Of a stretch of 64,000 bases of DNA, positions 45,025-53,080 are shown in pieces (position 1 is the first letter of the stretch; the number at the start of each line of letters is the position of its first letter). Made by a program: the position numbers and the translations under genes. The notes below the pieces were generated by a model. It did no database searches, had not been told where the DNA came from, and was given only the letters and a program-made list of their open reading frames with translations. The stretch comes from Sphingobium indicum B90A (GTDB lineage Bacteria > Pseudomonadota > Alphaproteobacteria > Sphingomonadales > Sphingomonadaceae). The stretch lies in the NCBI RefSeq assembly GCF_000264945.2, contig NZ_CP013070.1, positions 1,984,001 through 2,048,000 on the forward strand, given 5' to 3'.

Positions 45025-45696
45025 TCAAGCAGAGGGGCGGTCGCTGTAAAATGCGGGAAACAGCGCCTTGAGGGCCGTCAGCTTGGGTATGTCCCATCGC
45101 TGGACATAGGGGTGGCGGGGGTTTTTCCTCAGGAAGTCCTGATGATAGTCGTCCGCATCCTGGAAGCCGGTGAAGCGTTCGATGCGGGTGACGATGGGGT
45201 CGCGCCAGAGGCCCGATTGGCCAAGCTGGACGAGATAGGCCCTGGCGGCCCGTTCCTGCTCCGCGTTCAGGGGGAACAGCGCGCTGCGATATTGCGTGCC
45301 GTGATCCGGACCCTGATAGTCGAGCGTGGTCGGATCGGCGATCACCGAGAAGAAGATGCGCAGCAACGTGCCGTAGCTGACCTGCCTGGGGTCGTAGGTG
45401 ACGCGGACGGATTCGGCAAAGCCGGTATCGCCCTCGCTCACCTGTTCGTAATCCACCCTGCGGCCACGCGGGCCGCCCGCGAAGCCGGACACGGCGAGAC
45501 GCACGCCCTTCACATGCGAAAAGACGCCTTCGACGCCCCAATAGCAGCCGCCCGCGAAAATGGCGGTTTCGAGCTTTCGGGCCGGGGCGGCGTCAACCGC
45601 CGGAACCGGCGCGAGCACCGCCCGTTCCGCGCGCAAGGGGGAAGCGACGGCCAAAGCCGCCAGAAAGGCGAGGGCGATGCCGTCAGCGCGCCGCAT
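45025..45696 (-). CDS. msrA: Exported peptide methionine sulfoxide reductase MsrA
   Basis: Reduces methionine-S-sulfoxide in proteins. The 223-residue product has an N-terminal signal-like segment (GIALAFLAALAVASPLRAE), so it acts in the periplasm, and the active-site motif FAGGCYWGVEGVF with catalytic cysteine. GPDHGTQYRSALF and the HQDFLRKNPRHPYVQ tail complete the fold; a classical resolving-cysteine pair at the C-terminus is absent, so it may depend on another reductant. The start at 45696 overlaps the small gene upstream by 14 bp. Confidence 0.95.
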   Translation of the reverse strand: MRRADGIALAFLAALAVASPLRAERAVLAPVPAVDAAPARKLETAIFAGGCYWGVEGVFSHVKGVRLAVSGFAGGPRGRRVDYEQVSEGDTGFAESVRVTYDPRQVSYGTLLRIFFSVIADPTTLDYQGPDHGTQYRSALFPLNAEQERAARAYLVQLGQSGLWRDPIVTRIERFTGFQDADDYHQDFLRKNPRHPYVQRWDIPKLTALKALFPAFYSDRPSA

Positions 45697-45850
45697 TGTC
45701 CACAATCGGAGCCGGGGCCGACGCCGCCATGGCCTGGCCGGTCAGCGGCGGCGCGTCGCTGTTCGGCTGAAGCACGAAGACGCCGATCGCGCCGATCGCG
45801 AACCCGCCCAGAAAGCGCAGGAACAGGTCGGATTTCAAGAAGGCCAACAT
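45683..45850 (-). CDS. Small membrane protein upstream of msrA (55 residues)
   Basis: This short gene starts at ATG 45850 with a GGAAG ribosome site and ends inside the msrA start region (14-bp overlap), suggesting translational coupling. The product begins MLAFLKSDLFLRFLGGFAIG and continues with GAIGVFVLQPNSD, giving one membrane helix and a Pro/Ala-rich exposed tail. No family is recognised. Context suggests a membrane partner or anchor of the periplasmic MsrA or of the adjacent dehydrogenase, but this is inference. Confidence 0.7.
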   Translation of the reverse strand: MLAFLKSDLFLRFLGGFAIGAIGVFVLQPNSDAPPLTGQAMAASAPAPIVDNAAR

Positions 45851-46060
45851 GGCGTTCTTCCTTTCGGTCGTCTCGGCCGCCGCAAGGGGCGGCCATGAAT
45901 GTCGCGCGGCTTAGTCCCGGATGAACGCTGCGCCAGGGCAGTTTCGACCAACGCCCGATGCGGAACGATGGATGTCGGACCAAGCCAGTTTCGGTTCGAA
46001 ACGGGATATAAACTCCCTCTCTCCATCCGCAAGACGGCGACGGGGAAATTTTCCATTTCC

Positions 46061-46230
46061 TAGGCTGTATCGACATTCAGAAGATGGCGAGCCGAAAATG
46101 GTGGTTTTCCGTGACCCGGCGCGCAGCCTACTCAAAGTAGGTGAGCACCGGAAGCACGGAAATTGAAGCGAGGCACGTGACTCGCTTCAACCATTTGCAG
46201 GCCGTCAGGGCTGAATGTCGATACAGCCTA
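46061..46230. repeat. Covarying palindromic element, copy A (170 bp)
   Basis: Perfect 20-bp ends: TAGGCTGTATCGACATTCAG (46061-46080) and its exact reverse complement (46211-46230). Nested inside are AAATGG/CCATTT (46096-46101 with 46191-46196), TTTCCGTG/CACGGAAA (46106-46113 with 46155-46162), CCGG/CCGG, and a terminal hairpin CCTACT-caa-AGTAGG (46127-46141). An extra 10-bp hairpin (46163-46190) is unique to this copy. Copy B at 55204-55348 shares the core but has different, compensated arms. Confidence 0.9.
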
Positions 46231-46325
46231 AAAGAGGGGGGTCGGGAGGGGAAGGCAGGCCTGTTCCGCCCTTCCCCTCTCCAGCTTCAATCCCTCACCC
46301 ATCTTCGACAGGGGGATTGAAACGG

Positions 46326-47528
46326 TCACTTCAAGGCAGCGCAGGCCTCCTGGATGCGGGTGCAGGCCTTGCGCAGCACCTCATCGGAGGTGGCGTAGCT
46401 GATGCGGAAGGCCGGGGAGAGGCCGAAGGCCGCGCCATGGACGGCGGCGACCTTGGCTTCGTCCAGGAAATAGCCGATCAGCGCTTCGTCGCTGTCGATG
46501 ACCTGCCCCTTGGGCGTCGTCTTGCCGATCAGGCCGCTGGCGTCGGGATAGACGTAGAAGGCGCCCTCCGGCGTCGGGCAGTCCAGCCCCGGCGCGTCGT
46601 TCAGCATGGCGACGACCATGTCGCGGCGTTTCTTGAAGGCGGCATTGCGTTCCTCCAGGAAATCCTGATCGCCGGTCAGCGCGGCGACGGCGGCCGCCTG
46701 GCTGATCGAGCAGGGATTGCTGGTCGACTGCGACTGGAGCTTGCCCATCGCCTTGATCAGCCATTCCGGGCCGCCGGCAAAGCCGATGCGCCAGCCCGTC
46801 ATGGAAAAGGCCTTGGAACAGCCGTTGACCGTCAGCGTGCGGTCGTAGAGGTCGGGACAGACCTGCGCGATGGTGGCGAAGGGCGTCGGCGCATACCAGA
46901 CATGCTCATACATGTCGTCGGTCATCACCAGCACATGCGGATGACGCAGCAGCACCTCGCCCAGCGCCTTCAGCTCCGTCGCCGAATAGGCCGCGCCCGA
47001 CGGGTTGGAGGGCGAGTTCAGCATGACCCACTTGGTCCTGGGCGTGATCGCGGCGTCGAGCTGGGCGGCGGTGATCTTGTAGCCCTGGCTCGCCGGCGCC
47101 TCGATGAAGACCGGGGTGCCGCCCGCGAAGTTCACGATGTCGGGATAGCTGACCCAATAGGGCGCCGGAATGATGACCTCGTCGCCGAGATCGACGGTCG
47201 CGACCAGCGCGTTGAACAGCGTGTGCTTGCCGCCCGAATTCACGCTGATCTGGCTGCGCTTGTAGAGCAGGCCATTGTCGCGCTTGAACTTGAAGGCGAC
47301 GGCGTCCTTGACGTCGGCGGTGCCGTCGACATCGGTGTAGCGGGTGAGGTTCTTGCGGATCGCCTGGATCCCCGCCTCCTTCACGAAGTCGGGCGTGTCG
47401 AAGTCCGGTTCGCCGGCGGAGAGGCCAATGACGTCCACGCCTTCGGCTTTCAGGGCATTCACGCGCGCGCTCATCGCCAGGGTGGCGGAGGGCTGGATGC
47501 GACCGAGGGCTGCGGAAGTCTGGCTCAT
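46326..47528 (-). CDS. Pyridoxal-phosphate aminotransferase, aspartate type
   Basis: Class I fold-type aminotransferase of 400 residues, most like the aspartate/prephenate aminotransferases of alphaproteobacteria. The pyridoxal-phosphate lysine is in NGCSKAFSMTGWRIGF. LNSPSNPSGAAY, SVNSGGKHTLFNA and the substrate arginine region FRISYA are present. It probably makes aspartate from oxaloacetate; the exact substrate cannot be read. Downstream hairpins (46286-46321 and 46246-46279) may end its transcript, and element A lies further downstream. Confidence 0.92.
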   Translation of the reverse strand: MSQTSAALGRIQPSATLAMSARVNALKAEGVDVIGLSAGEPDFDTPDFVKEAGIQAIRKNLTRYTDVDGTADVKDAVAFKFKRDNGLLYKRSQISVNSGGKHTLFNALVATVDLGDEVIIPAPYWVSYPDIVNFAGGTPVFIEAPASQGYKITAAQLDAAITPRTKWVMLNSPSNPSGAAYSATELKALGEVLLRHPHVLVMTDDMYEHVWYAPTPFATIAQVCPDLYDRTLTVNGCSKAFSMTGWRIGFAGGPEWLIKAMGKLQSQSTSNPCSISQAAAVAALTGDQDFLEERNAAFKKRRDMVVAMLNDAPGLDCPTPEGAFYVYPDASGLIGKTTPKGQVIDSDEALIGYFLDEAKVAAVHGAAFGLSPAFRISYATSDEVLRKACTRIQEACAALK

Positions 47529-47676
47529 CGTGACAATCTTTCTGAAGAATCCCCAAGGCCCGCAATGATACGGACGGCAGGCTCCTTAGTGCGCAACGAA
47601 AGAAGGGGCAACCGCCAGTTGGCGTCCGGTGGCCGCAGGTGCGGATATAAGGGTCAGGGAAAATCGGTTCGGCGCA

Positions 47677-48300
47677 TCAACGCGACAGCGACGCCGCCAC
47701 CATGCCGCGCGCGGCATTGCCGATGAAGAAGCCATTTTCCAGGTCGCGGGGGCGCAGGTCCGCCTCCACCGCCTCGCCCATGTCGAGCAGGCTGCGGCGC
47801 AGCACGCCCGGCAGCACGCCGCGCGACAAAGGCGGCGTCAGCAGCTTGTCGCCGCGTTCGATGAAGATGGAGGAGAAGCTGCCCTCCGTCACGAAGCCCT
47901 CCTCATCCGTCATCACCACCTCATAGGTGCCCCCGCGATGCAAGGCGTCGCGGTAGAGGGAGCGGTCCGTCGTCTTGTGCGCCAGCCGCGCATCGGCGGC
48001 GGGCGCGTTGCGGGGGACGAGCGCGACCTGCATGATCGCCTGCGGCCAGGTGCGATATTCGCGCACTTCGATGGCGATGGAGCCCCGGCGCGACACCAGC
48101 AGGCGAAGGCGGCTGCGCTCCCGCAGGCGGAAGGTCGCGGCCTGAAGCTCATTGCGCACGTCATGACGGTCGAAGGCGAAGTCGAGCGCTTCCGCGCTGG
48201 TCTTCAACCGCTCCAGATGCAGTTCCAGCAATCTGATGCCTTCGACCGGATCGAAGGCCATGGTTTCGAGCAGATCGAACCGTCCGTCAGCCAATGCCAT
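47677..48300 (-). CDS. pabC: Aminodeoxychorismate lyase-like protein (class IV aminotransferase fold)
   Basis: Pyridoxal-phosphate enzyme that releases pyruvate from aminodeoxychorismate to give p-aminobenzoate for folate. The 207-residue product begins MALADGRFDLLETMAFDP and has LLVSRRGSIAIEV, HKTTDRSLYRDALHRG (with the cofactor lysine), VTEGSFSSIFIE and PLSRGVLPGVLRR. The N-terminal part typical of complete lyases is short: the sequence resembles the C-terminal half of fused PabB-PabC proteins. It starts 46 bp after the pabB stop on the same strand with a weak ribosome site, suggesting a split of the fused form. Confidence 0.85.
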   Translation of the reverse strand: MALADGRFDLLETMAFDPVEGIRLLELHLERLKTSAEALDFAFDRHDVRNELQAATFRLRERSRLRLLVSRRGSIAIEVREYRTWPQAIMQVALVPRNAPAADARLAHKTTDRSLYRDALHRGGTYEVVMTDEEGFVTEGSFSSIFIERGDKLLTPPLSRGVLPGVLRRSLLDMGEAVEADLRPRDLENGFFIGNAARGMVAASLSR

Positions 48301-48346
48301 GGAAAACCGCAAACCCCTTATGCCGATCGATGATGGCGCCGATGAA

Positions 48347-49522
48347 TCAGGCCGGTGCGAGGAAGCGCCCCTTGGCCAGGCATTCCGCCCATTCGGACGC
48401 GACATCCGAATCCGCGACGATGCCCGATCCCAGACCCAGGCGCCCCTCCCTGCTGCCTTCTTCGACGCAAATGGTGCGGATGGCAACATTGAACGCGGCG
48501 TCGCCCGACGGATCGATCCAGCCCATGGAGCCGGTATAGACGCCGCGCGCGAAGGGTTCGACCGCATCGATGATCTCCATCGCCCGAACCTTGGGCGCGC
48601 CGGTGATCGACCCGCAGGGGAAGAGGACGCGCAGCACGTCGACCGGGGAAAGGCCAGGCAGCAGCCGCGCCCGGACGGTCGACACCATCTGGTGGACGGT
48701 CGGATAGGTTTCCACCTTGAACAGGTCGGGCACCGTGACCGTGCCGGCGCGGGAGACCCGCGACAGATCGTTGCGCAGCAGGTCGACGATCATCAGGTTT
48801 TCGGCGCGCTGCTTGGCGTCCCGCTCCAGCCATTGGATGAGGTCGGCGTCGCGGGCCAGGTCGGGATCGCGGGGGGCGGTGCCCTTCATCGGGCGCGCGG
48901 TCAACTGGCCGCGGACATGGGTGAAGAACAGCTCCGGCGAAAAGGAGAGGATCATATGGTCGCCGGTGCGCAGCATGCCGCCATAACCGGCCTGCTGTCG
49001 CGGGCGGATCGCGGCATAGAGCGCCATGGGATCGCCGCTGAAATGCGCGGCGCAGGGAAAGGTCAGGTTGACCTGATAGATGTCGCCGGCGCGGATATAG
49101 TCCTGGACCTGGGCGAAGGCGGCGCGATAGGCGCCCTCGTCGATCAGCGGCTGGACGCTGTCCACCCCGGCGCCCGCCGGATCGGGCAGCAGGCCGGTCA
49201 TGGCGCCCGGATCGATCAGGCGCACCCCTTCGAACAGGCCGAACCAGAGAAGCGGCGTCTTCGGCCGGTCCTGCCGGTGCCGCTCCGCCAGCGGGTGGAG
49301 GCGATCCTCCAGCGCCAGCCCGGCTTCATAGGCGATGAAGCCGGCGGCGTGCAGCCCGGCCTCCGCCGCTTCGGCCAGGCGGTCCAGCGCCGGCTGCACC
49401 TCCGCCAGCCGATGGGCGGCGATGACCGACACCGGATCGCGATAGAGGCGCGCGGGGGCGGGCGCCCGCGTGCGGGCGTCGTCGAACAGGACGAAGGTTT
49501 CGGTCGGTCCCGGAAGGCGCAT
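48347..49522 (-). CDS. pabB: Aminodeoxychorismate synthase component I
   Basis: Chorismate-utilising enzyme of folate synthesis. The 391-residue product has DYIRAGDIYQVNLTFP, RPMKGTAPRDPDLARD, NLMIVDLLRNDLSRVSRAGTV and FPCGSITGAPKVRAMEIID, the standard chorismate-binding motifs, and an ending RIGLGSGIV-type segment (here LGLGSGIVADS). It needs an amidotransferase partner; trpG at 24647 is the only candidate in this window. It diverges from the DUF983 gene. The motif PMKGT with lysine supports PabB rather than TrpE, which would have a different residue there. Confidence 0.93.
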   Translation of the reverse strand: MRLPGPTETFVLFDDARTRAPAPARLYRDPVSVIAAHRLAEVQPALDRLAEAAEAGLHAAGFIAYEAGLALEDRLHPLAERHRQDRPKTPLLWFGLFEGVRLIDPGAMTGLLPDPAGAGVDSVQPLIDEGAYRAAFAQVQDYIRAGDIYQVNLTFPCAAHFSGDPMALYAAIRPRQQAGYGGMLRTGDHMILSFSPELFFTHVRGQLTARPMKGTAPRDPDLARDADLIQWLERDAKQRAENLMIVDLLRNDLSRVSRAGTVTVPDLFKVETYPTVHQMVSTVRARLLPGLSPVDVLRVLFPCGSITGAPKVRAMEIIDAVEPFARGVYTGSMGWIDPSGDAAFNVAIRTICVEEGSREGRLGLGSGIVADSDVASEWAECLAKGRFLAPA

Positions 49523-49613
49523 GGCCGCTTCTTAACAGGCTTTGCGCGGCGCGGAAGCTCTAACAGGATGCGCGCATATTGCGCGGACCGTCCATTGGCC
49601 ATAGGGGAAGGCG

Positions 49614-50027
49614 ATGGATCAGGGATTGCCCCATGACGATGCGGCGCGGCCTTTGCGGCCGGCGCTCGCGCTTGCCCTCAGGGGCCGTTGCCCCGCCTGC
49701 GGCGAAGGCCGCATGTTCGCGCGCTTCCTGAAGCCAAGCCCCGCCTGTCGCCATTGCGGGCAGGCGTGGGACGCGTCGCGGGCGGACGATTTCCCCGCCT
49801 ATATCGTCATATTGCTGCTGGGGCACCTGCTCGTGCCGCTGATGATAGAGGTGAACGCGGCGCTGGACATTCCGCTGGGGGTGCAGGCGGCGCTATGGCC
49901 CGGCCTTGCGATCCTGCTCGCGCTGGCGATGATCCAGCCGGCCAAGGCCGCGGTCATCGCCTTCCAGTGGAGCCGCCGCATGGACGGCTTCCGCCAGGAC
50001 CGATCGACATTCAGTCGGGGCGGATGA
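49614..50027 (+). CDS. DUF983 family membrane protein
   Basis: The 137-residue protein has a zinc-ribbon-like N-terminal region with two CxxC pairs (GRCPACGEGRMF and CRHCGQAWD) followed by two membrane helices (YIVILLLGHLLVPLMIEV and ALWPGLAILLALAMIQPA). This is the DUF983 pattern; members often lie near cytochrome oxidase genes, but no such genes are here and the function is unknown. The 3' end overlaps the convergent thioesterase gene by 17 bp. Confidence 0.92.
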   Translation: MDQGLPHDDAARPLRPALALALRGRCPACGEGRMFARFLKPSPACRHCGQAWDASRADDFPAYIVILLLGHLLVPLMIEVNAALDIPLGVQAALWPGLAILLALAMIQPAKAAVIAFQWSRRMDGFRQDRSTFSRGG

Positions 50028-50448
50028 TGAAATTGCGTTCCATCGCCTCGCGCAGGGTTTCGTCTATGGCGCGACGTCCCTCCGACCCATGGGTGACGAC
50101 GGTGGTGTCTGCGGTCGCGACGCACACCCCTTTCTGAAAGCCGGCCGAACTGATGGTCCAGCTCGTGCGGCCGATATGGCCGATCGCGCAATGCACCTCG
50201 AACGGATAGGGGAAATGGGCTTCCTCGACGAAATTCAGGTTCACGTTCGCGACCAGCCAGCGCACCCCCTGTTCCTGCGGATGGCGGCCCAGATGATGGT
50301 GGAACCGGATGCGGGCCGTTTCGAATATGCCGGAGATCGCCACATTGTTGATGTGGCCCATCGTGTCGATGTCCTGGAAGCGGGTGTCGATGCTGGTGAC
50401 GAAACGATAAGCTGCCGGGCTAAGGCGCCAGGATTCGGGTTTGGCCAT
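50011..50448 (-). CDS. Acyl-CoA thioesterase-like hotdog-fold protein
   Basis: The 145-residue protein of the 4-hydroxybenzoyl-CoA thioesterase group carries TRFQDIDTMGHINNVAIS at the start of the hotdog fold, with the aspartate and asparagine positions that are active-site candidates. LVANVNLNFVEEAHFPYPFEV and the WTISSAGFQKGVCVATADTTVV strands follow. The substrate is unknown. It overlaps the end of the DUF983 gene tail to tail, and its start lies 213 bp from the divergent cytochrome b561-YceI gene. Confidence 0.9.
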   Translation of the reverse strand: MAKPESWRLSPAAYRFVTSIDTRFQDIDTMGHINNVAISGIFETARIRFHHHLGRHPQEQGVRWLVANVNLNFVEEAHFPYPFEVHCAIGHIGRTSWTISSAGFQKGVCVATADTTVVTHGSEGRRAIDETLREAMERNFIIRPD

Positions 50449-50661
50449 GTCCTGCTTGTCCTGTGTCCTGTTTTCCTATGCTCTTAGCCACTGGCCGCCG
50501 GGATGCAATCATCAGGTGGAAATTGGTCGGGCTGCGACCTTTATGACACAGGCGCGAAGGCCGTTCATCCGTTGAGGTAACGGATCGTTTCCCGGCGCGG
50601 CGGTGGACTTCCGCGCAGGCGCGGCATAGCTTCCGCGCCACATTGTCGCATGGGGGTCTTG

Positions 50662-51900
50662 ATGCAACGCTATAGCCGGCTGGCCATTTTCCTGCACTGG
50701 GCGATCGCCGCCCTGCTCGCCTTCCAGATCGCGGTGGGATGGGCGCTGGAAGATCTCGGCGCGCGCGGCTTCGCGCTGTTCCAATGGCACAAGTCGATCG
50801 GCATCTCTATCCTGCTGCTGACCTGCGCCCGCATCGCCATACGCTATTGGAAGCCGCGCCCGGCGCCGGTCGAGCGCGGCTGGCAGGGCGCCCTGGCCAA
50901 GGCGGTGCACGCGGGGCTCTACCTCTTCATGCTGGGTGCGCCGCTGACGGGATGGGCGCTGGTGTCGACCGCGAAGGTGAAGGTGCCGACCCTGATCTTC
51001 GGCATCGTCCCCCTGCCCCACCTGCCCCTGCCCATGAACGCGCATGAACTGGCCGAGGGCGGGCACGGCCTGATCGCCTGGATCGGCATCGCGCTGTTCG
51101 CGCTGCATGTCGCGGGCGCGCTGCGGCATCATGTCCTGAAGGGCGACGGGTTGCTGTGGCGGATGATGCCCGCCCGCTCTCCGCTGTGGCTGGCGGCCTT
51201 GCCCGCGCTGATCGCGCTGGGGTTCGTCCTGGGGCGCGTCATCCTGCCTGCGCCCGCTCCGAAGGCGGCCGCCGCGCCGGTCCTGCCAGCGGCGGTCGGG
51301 GAGGAAGAAGAAACGCCCGCCAATGCCGCAGAGCCGGCCGACAGTGCCGGCAATGCTGCTGTCCCGGCCGAAGCCGACAATGCGGCGGCGGCGGAAGAAC
51401 CGGCCGGCCCGCCGCCCTCCTGGGCGGTGCAGCCCGGCGGGACCATCGGCTTTTCCGTCGGGAACGGCGGCGAGACGATCAGCGGCGGCTTTTCCAGATG
51501 GACGGCGAAGATCGCGATGGACCCGGACCATCCGGACAGCGCCGACATCCGCGTGGAGATCGACCTGGCAAGCGCCAGCGTCGGGGACAGCTACAAGGAC
51601 GGCATGCTGGCCGGGGACGAATTTTTCGGCGCGGCGGCGCACCCCAAGGCCGTCTTCACCGCAAAGGGCGCGGAGAAGGCCGGCGCGAACGGCTATCGCG
51701 CCTCTGGCACCCTGACCCTCAAGGGCGTGAGCAAGCCGCAGAGCATCCGCTTCACCCTGTCCGGCACCGGCAAGGCGCGCAAGGTTTCCGGATCGGCCAC
51801 CATAGCCCGCGCATCCTTCGGCGTCGGCAATGGCGACAGCAGCGCGGGGCTGGACCCCAAGGTATCTGTCAGCTTCGGGTTCAGTGCCAAGGCGGAATGA
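50662..51900 (+). CDS. Cytochrome b561-YceI fusion protein
   Basis: The 412-residue two-domain protein starts with a cytochrome b561 domain (about residues 1-190, four helices) with haem-ligand histidines in RLAIFLHWAIAALL, FQWHKSIG, KAVHAGLYLF and FALHVAGALRHH. It is joined through an Ala/Pro/Glu-rich linker (about 200-265) to a YceI domain (about 270-412) with the lipocalin-like pattern GTIGFSVGNGGETISGGFSRW and GTLTLKGVSKPQSIRFTL. YceI proteins bind isoprenoid lipids, so the fusion suggests lipid or quinone handling at the membrane. The ATG at 50662 is preceded by GGGGGT; ATG 50650 is an alternative. The transporter gene follows after 43 bp. Confidence 0.9.
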   Translation: MQRYSRLAIFLHWAIAALLAFQIAVGWALEDLGARGFALFQWHKSIGISILLLTCARIAIRYWKPRPAPVERGWQGALAKAVHAGLYLFMLGAPLTGWALVSTAKVKVPTLIFGIVPLPHLPLPMNAHELAEGGHGLIAWIGIALFALHVAGALRHHVLKGDGLLWRMMPARSPLWLAALPALIALGFVLGRVILPAPAPKAAAAPVLPAAVGEEEETPANAAEPADSAGNAAVPAEADNAAAAEEPAGPPPSWAVQPGGTIGFSVGNGGETISGGFSRWTAKIAMDPDHPDSADIRVEIDLASASVGDSYKDGMLAGDEFFGAAAHPKAVFTAKGAEKAGANGYRASGTLTLKGVSKPQSIRFTLSGTGKARKVSGSATIARASFGVGNGDSSAGLDPKVSVSFGFSAKAE

Positions 51901-51943
51901 CCGGCGGATAGATTTACATCGGGACTTCTGCCAAAGCGGCGTC

Positions 51944-53053
51944 ATGGACAATAAAGAGCCGTCAGCAGCGCGGATAGAGGATGGAGTCTTCCTGGGCTTC
52001 GTCCTCATCGTCTCGGTCGCCTTCGCCCTGGTGATCGAACCCTTTTTCGCGGCCATATTGTGGGGCGTGATCGCCGCCATCCTGTTCGCCCCCGTCAACC
52101 AGGGATTGGTCGGCATGATGCCCCGGCACCGGAACAGCGCGGCGGCGCTGACGCTGCTGTTGATCGTCGCGCTGGTGATCGTGCCGGCCATCATCCTGGC
52201 CATGGCGCTGGTGCAGGAAGCGACCCTCTTCTACGCCAAGGTGCAAACCGGCGAGATCAACTTCGCCCGCATGTTCGCGCAGTTCCAGGCGAGCCTGCCC
52301 AGATGGGCCGCGGCCTTTCTGGAGCGGCTGGGCATCACCAATTTCGCCGCGGTGCGCGAGATGCTGAGCGAGGGCATAACGTCCAGTTTCCGCACGGTGG
52401 CGACGCAGGCGCTGCAGATCGGGCAGAGCGCCTTCAGCTTCCTGATGGCGCTGGGCGTGATGCTGTACCTGACCTTCTTCCTGTTGCGCGACGGGCCGAA
52501 GCTGGCGGCGATGGTGGACCGGGCGGCGCCGATGCGCACCGCCTATCGCCAGGCGTTGATGCAGCAGTTCGTCATCGTCACCCGCGCCACGATCAAGGGC
52601 AGCATCGTCGTCGCCATCGTGCAGGGGGTGATCGGCGGCGTGGTGTTCTGGGCGCTGGGGCTGCCGGGGGCGCTGCTGTGGGGCGTGCTGATGGGGGCCT
52701 TCTCGCTGATCCCGGCGGTCGGGACGGGGCTGGTCTGGGTGCCGGTCGCCATCTACCTGTTCGTGACCGGGGCGGTGGTGGAGGGATTGATCCTCGCCTT
52801 TTGCGGCATGTTCGTGATCGGGATGGTGGACAATATCCTGCGTCCGATACTGGTCGGGCGGGATACGCGGATTCCCGACTATGTGGTGCTGATCACGACG
52901 CTGGGCGGGATCGACCTGTTCGGGTTCAACGGCATCGTCATCGGGCCGGTGATCGCGGCGCTGTTCATCGCGACGTGGAATATCGTGACGAAGATGCGGA
53001 CGGGGGCGGATGGGTTGGAGGGGCCTTTGACGGAGGAACCTTCGGGCGGGTGA
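51944..53053 (+). CDS. AI-2E (PerM/YdiK) family transporter
   Basis: The 369-residue inner-membrane protein has about eight helices and the family pattern: FLGFVLIVSVAFALVIEPFF, VALVIVPAIILAMALVQEA, LYLTFFLLRDGP, FWALGLPGALLWGVLMG and LIPAVGTGLVWVPVAIYLF. Members export varied substrates, including sodium/protons and autoinducer-2; the substrate here is unknown. The start at 51944 was chosen for the family N-terminus (MDNKEPSAARIEDG); upstream frame sequence overlaps the previous gene. It lies 43 bp after the b561-YceI gene and converges with the ABC-F gene 27 bp beyond. Confidence 0.92.
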   Translation: MDNKEPSAARIEDGVFLGFVLIVSVAFALVIEPFFAAILWGVIAAILFAPVNQGLVGMMPRHRNSAAALTLLLIVALVIVPAIILAMALVQEATLFYAKVQTGEINFARMFAQFQASLPRWAAAFLERLGITNFAAVREMLSEGITSSFRTVATQALQIGQSAFSFLMALGVMLYLTFFLLRDGPKLAAMVDRAAPMRTAYRQALMQQFVIVTRATIKGSIVVAIVQGVIGGVVFWALGLPGALLWGVLMGAFSLIPAVGTGLVWVPVAIYLFVTGAVVEGLILAFCGMFVIGMVDNILRPILVGRDTRIPDYVVLITTLGGIDLFGFNGIVIGPVIAALFIATWNIVTKMRTGADGLEGPLTEEPSGG

Positions 53054-53080
53054 AGGTCAGCGCTGGTGCGGAGCAGGCTC

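Noticed and set aside
49614..50448. Possible mis-annotated fusion of DUF983 and thioesterase genes
   Set aside because: They are on opposite strands and simply overlap by 17 bp at their 3' ends.
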